Shown here: positions 51,822 to 60,755 of the stretch, one piece after another
Position numbering within the stretch: position 1 is the first letter of the stretch
Layout of the letters: each line of letters starts with the position of its first letter
Assembly (NCBI RefSeq): GCF_900115815.1
Contig: NZ_FOXV01000009.1
Location: forward strand, 62,001 to 126,000
Length of the DNA: 64,000 nucleotides
Source: Roseivivax halotolerans
GTDB lineage: Bacteria; Pseudomonadota; Alphaproteobacteria; Rhodobacterales; Rhodobacteraceae
Reading direction: 5' to 3'
Position numbers and translations under genes: made by a program
Notes under the pieces: model-generated
The model's input: only the letters and a program-made list of their open reading frames with translations
What the model was told of the DNA's origin: nothing
The model's database searches: none

Positions 51822-53953
51822 TCGCGCCCCCTTGCTGCATTGAGCGAGACAGTGACAGACGACGTGGACATCGCAATGGCCGCGATGAAGGGCGTTGCCA
51901 GACCCGCGAAGGCGATCGGGATCGAAACGAGGTTATAAAGCACCGCGAGGCCGATATTCTCTTTCATGCGCGTCTTCGCCTGCCGCGCCGCCGCGATCGC
52001 ATCCGCAACCGGCCCGAGCTTGTCCGACAGAAGCACGAGATCCGCCGCATTTCGCGCCGCATCGAGAGCCGAAGACGGCGCGATGGAGGCATGTGCCAGC
52101 GCAAGGCTTCCCGTGTCGTTGAGACCGTCGCCCACCATGAGCGGGCGTGCGCCCCTCGCTGTCGCCTTTTCGATCCAGCGCGCCTTCTCTTCGGGGCTCA
52201 TCCGCGCATGGGCGTCGTCGATCCCGAGCGTCTCGGCGAGCCGCGCGACCGGCTCGGGCGCGTCGCCCGACAAAAGAACGACCGGCAAGCCCGCGGCGCG
52301 CAGGCGCGCAACCGTGTCTTCCGCATCCGAGCGCAAGTCTTCGCCGAGCGTGATCGTGACATGACTTTCATCCGCGCGCTGAAGGGCCGTTGCGCCGGTC
52401 GCGCCGATCCAGTCGGCACGGCCTAGACGAATCTCGCGCCCGCCCTGGTTTGCACAAACGCCCTTGCCGGGGATTTCGCGGATATCCGAAAGCTCAAGCG
52501 GCGCAATACCCCGAGCCGCCGCAGCATCGCAGATCGCCCGCGAGACCGGATGAGCCGAGCCCATCGCAAGCCCCGCCGCCAAGGCGAGATCCGCGTCTCC
52601 CAGCTCCGTTTCAAGACGCATCCGCCCGGTGGTCAGCGTCCCGGTCTTGTCGAAGACGACCATGTCCACCTCGGCGAGACGCTCCAGCGCGGTGCTTGAT
52701 TTCACCAAAAGCCCCTTGCGGAAAAGCCGCGATGTCGTGACCGTCGAGACGGCGGGCACGGCAAGACCAAGCGCGCAGGGGCATGTGATGACAAGCACCG
52801 AGATCGCCACGTCGAGCGACCGCCAGCCATCCCCCGCCGTCAGGTACATCCAGAGGACGAAGGCCGCAGCGCCCAGAATGTGAACAACCGGCGCGTAGAT
52901 TTTCGCCGCGCGATCGGCGAGCCCGGCATAACGGCTTTTCTGCGTCTCCGCTGCCGCGACGAGATCAGCAAGGCGGCGCAGGCTGGTATCGGCGCCCGCG
53001 CGGATGGTGCGGATGAGCAGTGGGCCGGTCAGCGTCACCTCGCCCGCCGCGACGGTATCCCCGGCGGAGGCGGCTTCGGGCTGGCTCTCACCGGTCAGGG
53101 CAGAGCGATCAAGATCGGTCGCCCCTTCGAGGATGATGCCATCGACGGGCAGTCTGTCGCCGGGCCGGACACGAATGATCTCGCCCGGCAAAAGGTCGGC
53201 GGCGCGCACGACGACATCGCCGCCCTCCTCCACCCTGAGCGCTTGCGGCGCCTCGAGCGCGGCCAGCTCCGCCGCGGCGGAGCGCGCGGAGGAGCGTCCG
53301 CGGTGATCGAGATATCGGCCGATCAGAAGGAAAAAGGTCAGCGCCAGTGCGGCATCGAACCATCCCGCGCGATCATGTCCGAGGAACGCGCCGGCCACGG
53401 ACACGCCAAGCGCCAGGACGATGGCCAGTGAAATCGGCACATCCATGTTGAGCCGCCGAGCCGACAGCGCGCCAAGCGCCGAGGCGAAGAAAGGCCGCCC
53501 GGAATACGCGACGGCCGGAACCGCTATCATCGCTGCGATCAGGTGAAACAGATGCGCCGTTGTCGCTGCCGCGCCGGACCAGACCGCAACGGACAGAAGC
53601 ATCACGTTCATCATCGCGAAGCCCGAAACGCCCATCCTGAGCAGCAGGTCACGATCCGAAGAGTCCTGACCACCCAAAAGCGCCGGGTCGAAACGCTGCG
53701 CGCGGTGCCCGGCGCGTGCGAGAGCGTCGATCATAACATCGGCGTCGATGCCGCCACTCGCGACTAAGGCGCGCTTGAGTGTCAGGTTGACGCGCGCCTC
53801 GCGCACGCCTGGCAACGCGTTCAGCGTCTCTTCAACACCGGCGATACAGGCCGCGCAGTGAATGTCGGGCAGATGCAACACGAGGTCGGCGGCGACCCGC
53901 CCGCCTCGGGCAGGCTCGGGCAGAGCGACGCAGGCAGGGCACGCGGCGGTCAT
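51818..53953 (-). CDS. ccoI: Copper-translocating P-type ATPase CcoI (FixI)
   Basis: The 711-residue P1B-ATPase has a short N-terminal cysteine motif (CPACVALPEPARG) and a heavy-metal-associated domain with CAACIAGVEETL (about 33-44). The transmembrane metal site CPCALG (helix 6), the phosphorylation motif DKTGTLTTGR, and the GDGLND hinge follow. CcoI exports copper across the inner membrane for the binuclear centre of cbb3 oxidase. The ATG at 53953 overlaps the ccoH stop (ATGA); an ATG four codons earlier is possible. Confidence 0.95.
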   Translation of the reverse strand: MTAACPACVALPEPARGGRVAADLVLHLPDIHCAACIAGVEETLNALPGVREARVNLTLKRALVASGGIDADVMIDALARAGHRAQRFDPALLGGQDSSDRDLLLRMGVSGFAMMNVMLLSVAVWSGAAATTAHLFHLIAAMIAVPAVAYSGRPFFASALGALSARRLNMDVPISLAIVLALGVSVAGAFLGHDRAGWFDAALALTFFLLIGRYLDHRGRSSARSAAAELAALEAPQALRVEEGGDVVVRAADLLPGEIIRVRPGDRLPVDGIILEGATDLDRSALTGESQPEAASAGDTVAAGEVTLTGPLLIRTIRAGADTSLRRLADLVAAAETQKSRYAGLADRAAKIYAPVVHILGAAAFVLWMYLTAGDGWRSLDVAISVLVITCPCALGLAVPAVSTVTTSRLFRKGLLVKSSTALERLAEVDMVVFDKTGTLTTGRMRLETELGDADLALAAGLAMGSAHPVSRAICDAAAARGIAPLELSDIREIPGKGVCANQGGREIRLGRADWIGATGATALQRADESHVTITLGEDLRSDAEDTVARLRAAGLPVVLLSGDAPEPVARLAETLGIDDAHARMSPEEKARWIEKATARGARPLMVGDGLNDTGSLALAHASIAPSSALDAARNAADLVLLSDKLGPVADAIAAARQAKTRMKENIGLAVLYNLVSIPIAFAGLATPFIAAIAMSTSSVTVSLNAARGRE

Positions 53954-54408
53954 GCGCGCACCCATAGAAGAATGCGCTTCTCGACGGGCGTGCCGTCCGG
54001 CGCGGTCGCGCTTACGTCGATGCGCCAGCGACCGGGCTCGAGGTGAACCGGCATGGCGTGACCGACGGCGGCACGGCCATCGAGATCCTGCGCTTCCATT
54101 GTCGGTCGGCCGACCCGCACGGCAAGATCCGCGGGAGTGAGCGCATTGCCGGCCATGTCCGTCATGTCGATCCGGAGCGCGGTGCCGTCATAGCTCGCCT
54201 CGATGGTCCAGCCGAGCGCCTCCTGCGCCGCGCGGCGATCGTCGAAGTCCTGGCTCGCCACGTAGGAATTGTCGACCTCAAGCCCCGGGAAGGTTCGCAC
54301 GGCGTTCACGGCCATCGCGATATTGACGCCGATGATGATGGAGAAACCTGCGGCGAACATGGCGAAGACCTTGCGGCCGGACATCGTATGCGTGGTGGCG
54401 GTGCTCAT
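53950..54408 (-). CDS. ccoH: Cytochrome cbb3 assembly protein CcoH (FixH)
   Basis: The 152-residue FixH-type protein has one N-terminal transmembrane helix (FAMFAAGFSIIIGVNIAMAVNAV, about 16-38). A periplasmic domain follows with VDNSYVASQDFDDRRAAQEALGW, the segment typical of the family. It interacts with CcoN during oxidase maturation. Four-base overlaps join it to ccoG upstream and ccoI downstream. Confidence 0.93.
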   Translation of the reverse strand: MSTATTHTMSGRKVFAMFAAGFSIIIGVNIAMAVNAVRTFPGLEVDNSYVASQDFDDRRAAQEALGWTIEASYDGTALRIDMTDMAGNALTPADLAVRVGRPTMEAQDLDGRAAVGHAMPVHLEPGRWRIDVSATAPDGTPVEKRILLWVRA

Positions 54409-55958
54409 TGCGATCCCCTCCCGGTGAATGTGGTTTCGGAATAGGCGCGTTCGCCTGACATGAGATCCTCTACCCAGAGGCGGATCTCGGTGCGGTCGCC
54501 CTCGGCGATCTCGTTCTCCGGCCCGGCCATGACATAGACGCGTGTCAGCGCCTGGGTGTCGGCGGGCACGGAAACGGTGTTGCCGCTTCGGCCTTCGATT
54601 TCGAGCGCCAGATCCTGGCCGAAGCCGGGCGCGACCAGGAAGACGCGCTCCTCTCCGTGCTTGTTGAGGATGCGCACGTCGTAGGCATTGCGGACCGTAC
54701 CGTCGGACATCGTCACGAAGGTCGGATTACGCACGGGCGCGACGGTCAGTTCGATTTCGGGCCGGATGAAGAGAAGGAAGACGAGGCCGAACCCGATCCC
54801 GGCCCAAAGCACCGTATAAAGGATGTTCCGGGCGCGCAGGATATGGACCCAGAGCGAACGCGGCTTCTCACCGGCGCGTTCGCGCGGCGCATCGGACAGG
54901 GCAATGTAGTCAATCAGCCCGCGATCCTTGCCGACTTTCTCCATCACTTCGTCGCAGGCATCGATGCAGAGCGCACAGGTGATGCAGGCCATCTGCTGGC
55001 CGTCGCGGATGTCGATCCCCATCGGGCACACGTTGACGCAGGCATTGCAATCGATGCAGTCGCCCGGGCCATCCAGGGGCAGCGTGCCGCCAGCCGTGTC
55101 CGGAATGCCCGGCATCTTCAGCGCGGGCGAGCGGCCGCCGATCTGCGGACCGGCCGCACGGGTCACCGTTGTCTCGGAGGTCGCGCTGGCCGCTTCCTTG
55201 CGCCGGCGCAGGCCCTTGCCGCGCGGCTCGCCCCGCCATTCGCGATAGGCGACGGTGAGCGTGTCCTCGTCCATCATGGCGCCCTGGATGCGCGGCCAGG
55301 GACACATGTAGATGCAGACCTGCTCTCGCATGAAGCCGCCGAAGACCACGGTCGTGAAGGTCAGGATCGCGATCGAGAAATAGGCCACCGGAGGAGCCGC
55401 GAATGTCGCGAGATCGCGCGCGAGCGTGGGCGCGTCGGCGAAGTAGAAAACCCACGCCCCGCCCGTAGCGATGCCGATGAGGACCCAGAGCGTCCATTTC
55501 GTCAGGCGCAAGCGCGCCTTCATGGCCGACCACGGCTGTTTGTGCAGACGCAGGCGCGCATTGCGGTCGCCTTCCACCCAGCGTTCGACCAGTAGGAAAA
55601 GGTCGGTCCAGACCGTCTGCGGGCAGGCATAGCCACACCAGACGCGGCCCAAGGCGGCGGTAAAGAGAAAGAGCCCCAGCCCCGCCATCACGAGAAGCCC
55701 CGCGACGAAGTAAAATTCGTGCGGCCAGATCTCGATCCAGAAGAAGTAGAAGCGCCGGTTCGCAAGATCCACGAGCACCGCCTGGTCGGGCAGGTTCGGG
55801 CCGCGATCCCAACGGATCCAGGGCGTGAGGTAGTAGATCGCGAGCGTGACGCCCATGATCCACCATTTGAGCCTGCGGAACGTGCCCGAGACCCGCCGCG
55901 GGAAGATCGGCTCCCGCGCGGCATAAAGCGAGGTGTTCATCGAATCGTTGGTCGACAT
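54405..55958 (-). CDS. ccoG: Cytochrome c oxidase accessory protein CcoG (FixG/RdxB)
   Basis: The 517-residue membrane protein has five to six transmembrane segments and a bacterial ferredoxin-like segment carrying two [4Fe-4S] motifs: CIDCNACVNVCPMG and CITCALCIDACDEV (about 290-335). An FixG-type C-terminal immunoglobulin-like domain (about 400-515) follows. CcoG acts in copper reduction and delivery during cbb3 assembly. An FNR box lies 60-72 bases upstream of the start, and a terminator separates this operon from ccoNOQP. Confidence 0.95.
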   Translation of the reverse strand: MSTNDSMNTSLYAAREPIFPRRVSGTFRRLKWWIMGVTLAIYYLTPWIRWDRGPNLPDQAVLVDLANRRFYFFWIEIWPHEFYFVAGLLVMAGLGLFLFTAALGRVWCGYACPQTVWTDLFLLVERWVEGDRNARLRLHKQPWSAMKARLRLTKWTLWVLIGIATGGAWVFYFADAPTLARDLATFAAPPVAYFSIAILTFTTVVFGGFMREQVCIYMCPWPRIQGAMMDEDTLTVAYREWRGEPRGKGLRRRKEAASATSETTVTRAAGPQIGGRSPALKMPGIPDTAGGTLPLDGPGDCIDCNACVNVCPMGIDIRDGQQMACITCALCIDACDEVMEKVGKDRGLIDYIALSDAPRERAGEKPRSLWVHILRARNILYTVLWAGIGFGLVFLLFIRPEIELTVAPVRNPTFVTMSDGTVRNAYDVRILNKHGEERVFLVAPGFGQDLALEIEGRSGNTVSVPADTQALTRVYVMAGPENEIAEGDRTEIRLWVEDLMSGERAYSETTFTGRGSQ

Positions 55959-56016
55959 GGAAGGATGTCCTTGGCCGGTTTAACGGTGTCCTCGCATGCC
56001 GGGCCCGGTGCCTTCC

Positions 56017-56030
56017 TTGACGCAGATCAA
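56017..56030. promoter_or_regulatory. FNR box upstream of ccoGHIS
   Basis: TTGACGCAGATCAA matches the FnrL consensus TTGAY-N4-ATCAA exactly. It is centred about 65 bases before the ccoG ATG, compatible with a class II activated promoter with a short leader. Confidence 0.8.
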
Positions 56031-56101
56031 ACCGCATGGAGCGTGGGTTATTGCTCACCGATGCATGAGGAAGCGGCGGGCGCGAAAACGCGCCACCATG
56101 C

Positions 56102-56132
56102 AAAAAGGGGCAGCCCCGGCCAGGACTGCCCC
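56102..56132 (-). terminator. Intrinsic terminator of ccoNOQP
   Basis: On the minus strand GGGGCAG (56132-56126) pairs with CTGCCCC (56113-56107) around a 12-base loop and is followed by TTTTT. It lies 80 bases after the ccoP stop and separates the structural operon from ccoGHIS. Confidence 0.85.
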
Positions 56133-56212
56133 GATCCCGGCCTGCCACCTTTCGGTCAGCAGGACCGGACCCTCGCTCCGCGATCTCCCTTCCAGACCGC
56201 GAAGGGGGTATC

Positions 56213-57091
56213 CTATTCGGCCGGAGCCGATGCCTCGCCGCCGCCCAGCTGGTGGACATAGGCGGCAACGGCCTTCACTTCGTCTTCGCTGAGACGCGGC
56301 GGGCCCCAAGCGGGCATCACCCCGAAGCGGGCATTGGCGATGGTCGTCGTCAGATCCGCATCGCTGTCGCCGTAGAGCCAGATCGCGTCCGTAAGGTTCG
56401 GCGCGCCGAGTTCACGCATGCCCTTGGCGTCCTCGCCGTGGCAGGATGCACAATTGTCGGCGTAAAGCTGACCGCCCTCACCCTCCAGTGGATCGGCACC
56501 TTCGTCCAGTGTCTGGACATGGGCGACGAGCGTGGCGATCTCTTGCTCGGCAAGGATGTCGCCGAAGGCCGGCATCTGCGAATAGCGGGCGTCCGGGTCG
56601 TCCTCGTTGCGGATGCCGTGGCGCACCGTGTAGGCGATGTCCTCGATCGTGCCGCCCCAGAGCCAGGCATCGTCCAGAAGGTTGGGGTAGCCCTTTGCAC
56701 CCTGGGCACCCTGCCCGTGACATTGCGAGCAATTGGTGCGGAAAACGGCCGCGCCGGCATTGATCGCGTAGTTCTGCAGCGCGTCATCCTCGGAGATCGC
56801 GGCAAGCTCGGTCGATATGAGCTCTGCGCGGATGTCCGCATTGGCCGCCTCGGCCTCGGCGATCTGTTCAGCCACTTCGGCCCGAGTGGACCATCCCAGA
56901 ACCCCGGCGGAGGCCGTCGAGACGAGCGGCCATGCGGGATAGAGGATCGTGTAGATCACGCCCCACACGATCGTCGCGTAGAAGGTCCAGAGCCACCAGC
57001 GCGGCAGCGGCGTGTTGAGCTCGGTGATCCCGTCCCAGTCATGTCCGGTCGTTTCCGTGCCGGTCACGTCGTCCTTTTTCTTAACGCTCAT
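56213..57091 (-). CDS. ccoP: Cytochrome cbb3 oxidase subunit III (CcoP), dihaem
   Basis: The 292-residue protein has an N-terminal membrane helix (WWLWTFYATIVWGVIYTILYPAWPL, about 31-55). Two cytochrome c domains follow, with CSQCH (about 137-141) and CASCH (about 226-230). DWDGITELNTPLPRWW is the conserved CcoP start. It accepts electrons from cytochrome c and passes them to CcoO. Its ATG overlaps the ccoQ stop (ATGA). Confidence 0.96.
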   Translation of the reverse strand: MSVKKKDDVTGTETTGHDWDGITELNTPLPRWWLWTFYATIVWGVIYTILYPAWPLVSTASAGVLGWSTRAEVAEQIAEAEAANADIRAELISTELAAISEDDALQNYAINAGAAVFRTNCSQCHGQGAQGAKGYPNLLDDAWLWGGTIEDIAYTVRHGIRNEDDPDARYSQMPAFGDILAEQEIATLVAHVQTLDEGADPLEGEGGQLYADNCASCHGEDAKGMRELGAPNLTDAIWLYGDSDADLTTTIANARFGVMPAWGPPRLSEDEVKAVAAYVHQLGGGEASAPAE

Positions 57092-57318
57092 CTTGCGTCT
57101 CCGATCTTGTCGTCAGCGGCAGCGCAGGCGCATGTCGCGCAGCTACCGTTGCAGGCACGGGGCGCGTCTTCTGACCCGAAGATCGACTGCGCCGCGTCGT
57201 CATGCAGCGGGCGGGAGCCGGGCCGGAAGGCCCAGCCGATCACACCGAGGAAGAAGAGAAACAGCATGAGCAGCACCCAGCTGTCTGCCAGTTGTCTCAG
57301 GAAGGAATAGGTGTCCAT
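57088..57318 (-). CDS. ccoQ: Cytochrome cbb3 oxidase subunit IV (CcoQ) with cysteine-rich tail
   Basis: The 76-residue protein has one transmembrane helix (SWVLLMLFLFFLGVIGWAFRPGSR, about 13-36) and the CcoQ-type linker PLHDDAAQSIFGSED. Its C-terminus contains four cysteines, ACNGSCATCACAA (about 55-67), spaced CX3CX2CXC. That resembles a metal or cluster ligand set and is absent from canonical short CcoQ. Operon position between ccoO and ccoP makes the identity secure; the function of the tail is unknown. Confidence 0.9.
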   Translation of the reverse strand: MDTYSFLRQLADSWVLLMLFLFFLGVIGWAFRPGSRPLHDDAAQSIFGSEDAPRACNGSCATCACAAADDKIGDAR

Positions 57319-57327
57319 CGGCCCCTC

Positions 57328-58149
57328 CTATCGGCTTGCATCGGCCGAGAAGGTCGAGAAATCGACCAGCGTGCCGAGCATTTGCAGATAAGCGATCAGC
57401 GCATCCATCTCGGTCAGCGCCTCCTGCCCGTCGAAATTACGCACCTGCGCGCCGGGATAGCGTTCGAGGAGACCGTCGTAGTCGCCGAACGGATCCACCT
57501 GGACCCGGAAATCGGTGACGGCGGCGTCGATCATCTCGTCCGTGTAAGGCACGCCCACGAGCCGGTGCGTCACCATGAGGTCGCGAATATGATCCGGCTC
57601 GATCTCGGCGCGGGCGAGGTAGTCGTATTTCGGCATGACCGATTCCGGCACGACCGCCTGCGGATTGGCGAAGTGATCGACATGCCACGCGTCCGAGTAG
57701 CGACCGCCCACACGCGCAAGGTCCGGCCCCGTGCGCTTGGAGCCCCACTGGAACGGATGGTCGTACATCGATTCCGCGGCAAGGCTGTAATGGCCGTAGC
57801 GTTCCACCTCGTCGCGCATCGGGCGGATCATCTGGCTGTGGCAGACGTAGCAGCCTTCACGCACGTAGATATCGCGGCCCGTCAGCTCGAGCGGGGAATA
57901 GGGGCGCACGCCCTCAACTTCCTCGATCGTGTTTTCCAGCCAGAAGAGCGGTGCGATCTCGACGATGCCCCCGATCGTCACCACCAGGAAGGACGAGACC
58001 AGAAGCAGGGTCGCGTTCTTTTCAAGGATGGCGTGCTTGTCGATGAACTTCGAATGATGCGGAAGCTCGTTCGGGATGCCGCCGTCGCCCGGCTGGACGA
58101 CCTTGGGGTCGTCCTTGGGATTCGTGATCTTTTCGTTATCCTTGGTCAT
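57328..58149 (-). CDS. ccoO: Cytochrome cbb3 oxidase subunit II (CcoO), monohaem
   Basis: The 273-residue protein has a single membrane helix ([24 protein letters not shown], about 48-71) and a c-type haem motif in [25 protein letters not shown] (CYVCH about 99-103). The distal Met lies in [10 protein letters not shown]. It relays electrons from CcoP to the catalytic subunit CcoN, which is encoded 6 bases upstream. The length is normal for the family. Confidence 0.97.
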   Translation of the reverse strand: MTKDNEKITNPKDDPKVVQPGDGGIPNELPHHSKFIDKHAILEKNATLLLVSSFLVVTIGGIVEIAPLFWLENTIEEVEGVRPYSPLELTGRDIYVREGCYVCHSQMIRPMRDEVERYGHYSLAAESMYDHPFQWGSKRTGPDLARVGGRYSDAWHVDHFANPQAVVPESVMPKYDYLARAEIEPDHIRDLMVTHRLVGVPYTDEMIDAAVTDFRVQVDPFGDYDGLLERYPGAQVRNFDGQEALTEMDALIAYLQMLGTLVDFSTFSADASR

Positions 58150-58155
58150 GTCACG

Positions 58156-59754
58156 TCACTCCGCGGGAATGGCTTGGGTCTGGGATGCGCTTTGCGGTGC
58201 GCGTCTCACGGTCATGATGAGGTTCCAGCACATCAGAAGCGCACCGGAGAGGTAGAGAAGACCGCCGGTCATCCGCACCACGTACATCGGGAACTTGGCC
58301 GAGACGGTGTCCGCGAAGGAATTCACGAGGAAGCCCTGCGCGTCGACTTCGCGCCACATCAGTCCTTCCATGATCCCCGTCACCCACATCGAGGCGGCGT
58401 AGAGAACGATGCCGATCGTCGCGAGCCAGAAGTGCCAGTTGACGGCGCGCAGCGAGTAGAGGCTCGCCCGGTTCCAGAGCTTCGGCGTCAGGTAGTAAAG
58501 GCAGCCGAAGGTGATGAGCCCGTTCCAGCCGAGTGCACCCGAATGCACGTGGCCGATGGTCCAGTCGGTGTAGTGGCTCAGCGAGTTGACCGCGCGGATC
58601 GACATCATCGGACCCTCGAAGGTCGACATGCCGTAGAAGGCGAGAGAGGCGACGAACATCCGGATGATCGGGTCCGTGCGGATCTTGTCCCAGGCGCCTT
58701 CCAGCGTCATCAGGCCGTTGATCATGCCGCCCCAGCTCGGCATCCAGAGGATGATCGAGAACACCATGCCGAGCGTCGAGGCCCAGTCGGGAAGCGCGGT
58801 ATAATGCAGGTGGTGCGGACCGGCCCAGATGTAGAGGAAGATCAGCGCCCAGAAGTGGATGATCGACAGCTTGTAGCTGTAGACCGGGCGGCCGGCCTGC
58901 TTCGGCACGAAGTAATACATCATGCCGAGGAAGCCTGCGGTCAGGAAAAAGCCCACCGCGTTATGGCCGTACCACCATTGGGTCATCGCATCCTGGACGC
59001 CGGCGAAGACCTGCACCGATTTGGAGCCCCAGATCGAGACCGGGATCGAGAGGTTGTTCACGACGTGCAGCATCGCGACGGTCACGATGAAGGCGAGGAA
59101 GAACCAGTTGGCCACGTAGATATGCGGCTCACGGCGCTTCATGATCGTGCCGAGGAAAACCGCGAGGTAGCCCAGCCAGACAAGCGTCAGCCAGATATCG
59201 ACGTACCATTCGGGCTCTGCATATTCCTTGGACTGGGTCGAGCCGAGAATGTAGCCGGTCGCCGCCAGAACGATGAAAAGCTGATATCCCCAGAAGACGA
59301 ACCACGCGAGATTGCCGCCCCAGAGCCGCGCCGCGGAGGTCCGCTGGACGACGTAGAAGGAGGTCGCGATCAGCGCGTTGCCCCCGAAAGCGAAGATCAC
59401 CGCCGATGTATGCAGGGGCCGCAGCCGTCCAAAATTCGCATAGCCCTCGGACCAGTCGAAGTTCAGCGCAGGCCAGGCGAGCTGCGCGGCGATGAAGACG
59501 CCGACCAGGAAGCCCGCGATGCCCCAGAAGGCAGTTGCGACAACGCCCGCACGGATCGGCCCATCCATATACGAGGCGTGGTCGACCACCGCGCGCGGCT
59601 CTTCCACGCGGCGCAGTTCCCACAGAAAAAGTCCGCCCGCGACGACCATGATGATCGCAGCGTGGACGGAATAGGCGAGGTCGCGGCCCCAATTCGCGGC
59701 AATCGCCGCAAAGAGTGCCACAAGGCCCAGAAGGGCTAGCCTTGCATAAACCAT
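58156..59754 (-). CDS. ccoN: Cytochrome cbb3 oxidase catalytic subunit I (CcoN)
   Basis: The 532-residue haem-copper oxidase subunit has about 12-14 hydrophobic segments. Its histidine ligands lie in [20 protein letters not shown] (low-spin haem), [26 protein letters not shown] (Cu-B His and the cross-linked Tyr region), [18 protein letters not shown], and [18 protein letters not shown]. It reduces O2 to water with high affinity in low oxygen. It is first in ccoNOQP; an FNR box lies 93-106 bases upstream of the start. Confidence 0.98.
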   Translation of the reverse strand: MVYARLALLGLVALFAAIAANWGRDLAYSVHAAIIMVVAGGLFLWELRRVEEPRAVVDHASYMDGPIRAGVVATAFWGIAGFLVGVFIAAQLAWPALNFDWSEGYANFGRLRPLHTSAVIFAFGGNALIATSFYVVQRTSAARLWGGNLAWFVFWGYQLFIVLAATGYILGSTQSKEYAEPEWYVDIWLTLVWLGYLAVFLGTIMKRREPHIYVANWFFLAFIVTVAMLHVVNNLSIPVSIWGSKSVQVFAGVQDAMTQWWYGHNAVGFFLTAGFLGMMYYFVPKQAGRPVYSYKLSIIHFWALIFLYIWAGPHHLHYTALPDWASTLGMVFSIILWMPSWGGMINGLMTLEGAWDKIRTDPIIRMFVASLAFYGMSTFEGPMMSIRAVNSLSHYTDWTIGHVHSGALGWNGLITFGCLYYLTPKLWNRASLYSLRAVNWHFWLATIGIVLYAASMWVTGIMEGLMWREVDAQGFLVNSFADTVSAKFPMYVVRMTGGLLYLSGALLMCWNLIMTVRRAPQSASQTQAIPAE

Positions 59755-59846
59755 GTCATCGTTCCCTTGGCTTTATCACCCTCCGCGCGGAATCGCTCGA
59801 AGGGCCTTATGCCGGGGGAAGTGCCACGGGCGGCGCCGACCTCGCT

Positions 59847-59860
59847 TTGACATGGATCAA
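59847..59860. promoter_or_regulatory. FNR box upstream of ccoNOQP
   Basis: TTGACATGGATCAA matches the FnrL consensus TTGAY-N4-ATCAA exactly. It lies between fnrL and ccoN, about 100 bases before the ccoN ATG. It suggests direct activation by FnrL when oxygen is low. Confidence 0.85.
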
Positions 59861-59947
59861 CGAGGGCGGATCAGGCTGAATTTTCATTTGGAATGGCCCG
59901 CGCGCAGTCTCGTGTCGCGCGCTGCGGGATGTGCGATGCGTCTCGGC

Positions 59948-60685
59948 TCAGGCGATCAGGCCGCCATCCTCGTCCTCGCCAGCCTCGATCGCGAGCCGGT
60001 CGAAATCGGGGATATGCACGTCGCGGTTCGAAGGAAGCTCGATCAGCCCATCCTTTCGAAGCGCAGTGAACTGGCGGCTCGTCGTCTCGATCGTGAGGCC
60101 AAGATAATCGGCCAGTTCCTCGCGCGAGAGCGGCAGGTGCAGGGTCAGCGCATCTTCGGGCGCATCCTGCCCCATTTGCGCGGCGTTGCGCCGTGCCAGC
60201 CGCACAAGAAAAGACAGGACTTTCTCGCGCGCAGACATCCGGCCCAAGACGACGGCCCATTCGCGGGCCGAATCAAGCTCATCCAGCGCCATCGTCATCA
60301 GGCGCGTTGCGATATGCGGTGTGCTGCGGACCAGATCTTCGAAGGCCTTGCGCTCGAACCGGCAGAGCGTGACCTCGCTGATCGCCTCAACGTCGTAGGG
60401 AGACGATGCACGCCCGGGCCGGCCGATGAAGTTCGACGGCAAGAGAAGACCGACCGTCTGACGCCGCCCATCCTCGAGCGTGCGGGACATGGTCGCGCAG
60501 CCCGAAATGATCGAGGACAGGAACTCCATCTCGCGCCCGGCCTCGGCCAGATGCGCGCCCGCGGGAACAGTCTTGTAGGACTTAATGCGTTCCAAAACCT
60601 TCAACTCGTCCGCATCGCACTCGGCGCAGACGGCACTGTGCCGGATCGGACAATCATGACAGGCATTCACGGGTTTCAATTCCAT
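59948..60685 (-). CDS. fnrL: FNR-type oxygen-sensing regulator FnrL
   Basis: The 245-residue CRP/FNR regulator has four candidate [4Fe-4S] ligands: N-terminal cysteines C9, C12, C20 and C23 (CHDCPIRHSAVCAEC) and an internal C108 in EVTLCRFE. Three of the N-terminal ones would be used. The HTH reads LSREELADYLGLTIETTSRQ, with the E-x2-SR residues that read TTGAT half-sites. It activates microaerobic genes when the cluster is intact. It is surrounded by its own targets (ccoN downstream, hemN divergent) and has a perfect FNR box in its own promoter region. Confidence 0.95.
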   Translation of the reverse strand: MELKPVNACHDCPIRHSAVCAECDADELKVLERIKSYKTVPAGAHLAEAGREMEFLSSIISGCATMSRTLEDGRRQTVGLLLPSNFIGRPGRASSPYDVEAISEVTLCRFERKAFEDLVRSTPHIATRLMTMALDELDSAREWAVVLGRMSAREKVLSFLVRLARRNAAQMGQDAPEDALTLHLPLSREELADYLGLTIETTSRQFTALRKDGLIELPSNRDVHIPDFDRLAIEAGEDEDGGLIA

Positions 60686-60706
60686 GTCAGGTTTTTAGCA
60701 AGAAGG

Positions 60707-60720
60707 TTGATTTGCATCAA
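60707..60720. promoter_or_regulatory. Perfect FNR box between fnrL and hemN
   Basis: TTGATTTGCATCAA is a perfectly palindromic consensus match (TTGAT-N4-ATCAA). Its centre is 28 bases upstream of the fnrL ATG and 42 bases upstream of the hemN ATG. That geometry suits activation of hemN with almost no leader and repression of fnrL. Confidence 0.88.
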
Positions 60721-60755
60721 TGTGCGACCGCGCGAAACGCGGCAAATCCTGCGCC

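Noticed and set aside
57202-59739. 845-codon open frame on the plus strand opposite ccoN, ccoO and ccoQ
   Set aside because: It is antisense to unmistakable cbb3 oxidase genes, is rich in H, R, D and E in the way mirror frames of GC-rich genes are, and shows no domain.
60720-60755. Upstream ATG of hemN at 60720
   Set aside because: It lies on the last base of the perfect FNR box and would add 12 basic residues not seen in the family. The ATG at 60756 gives the usual start.
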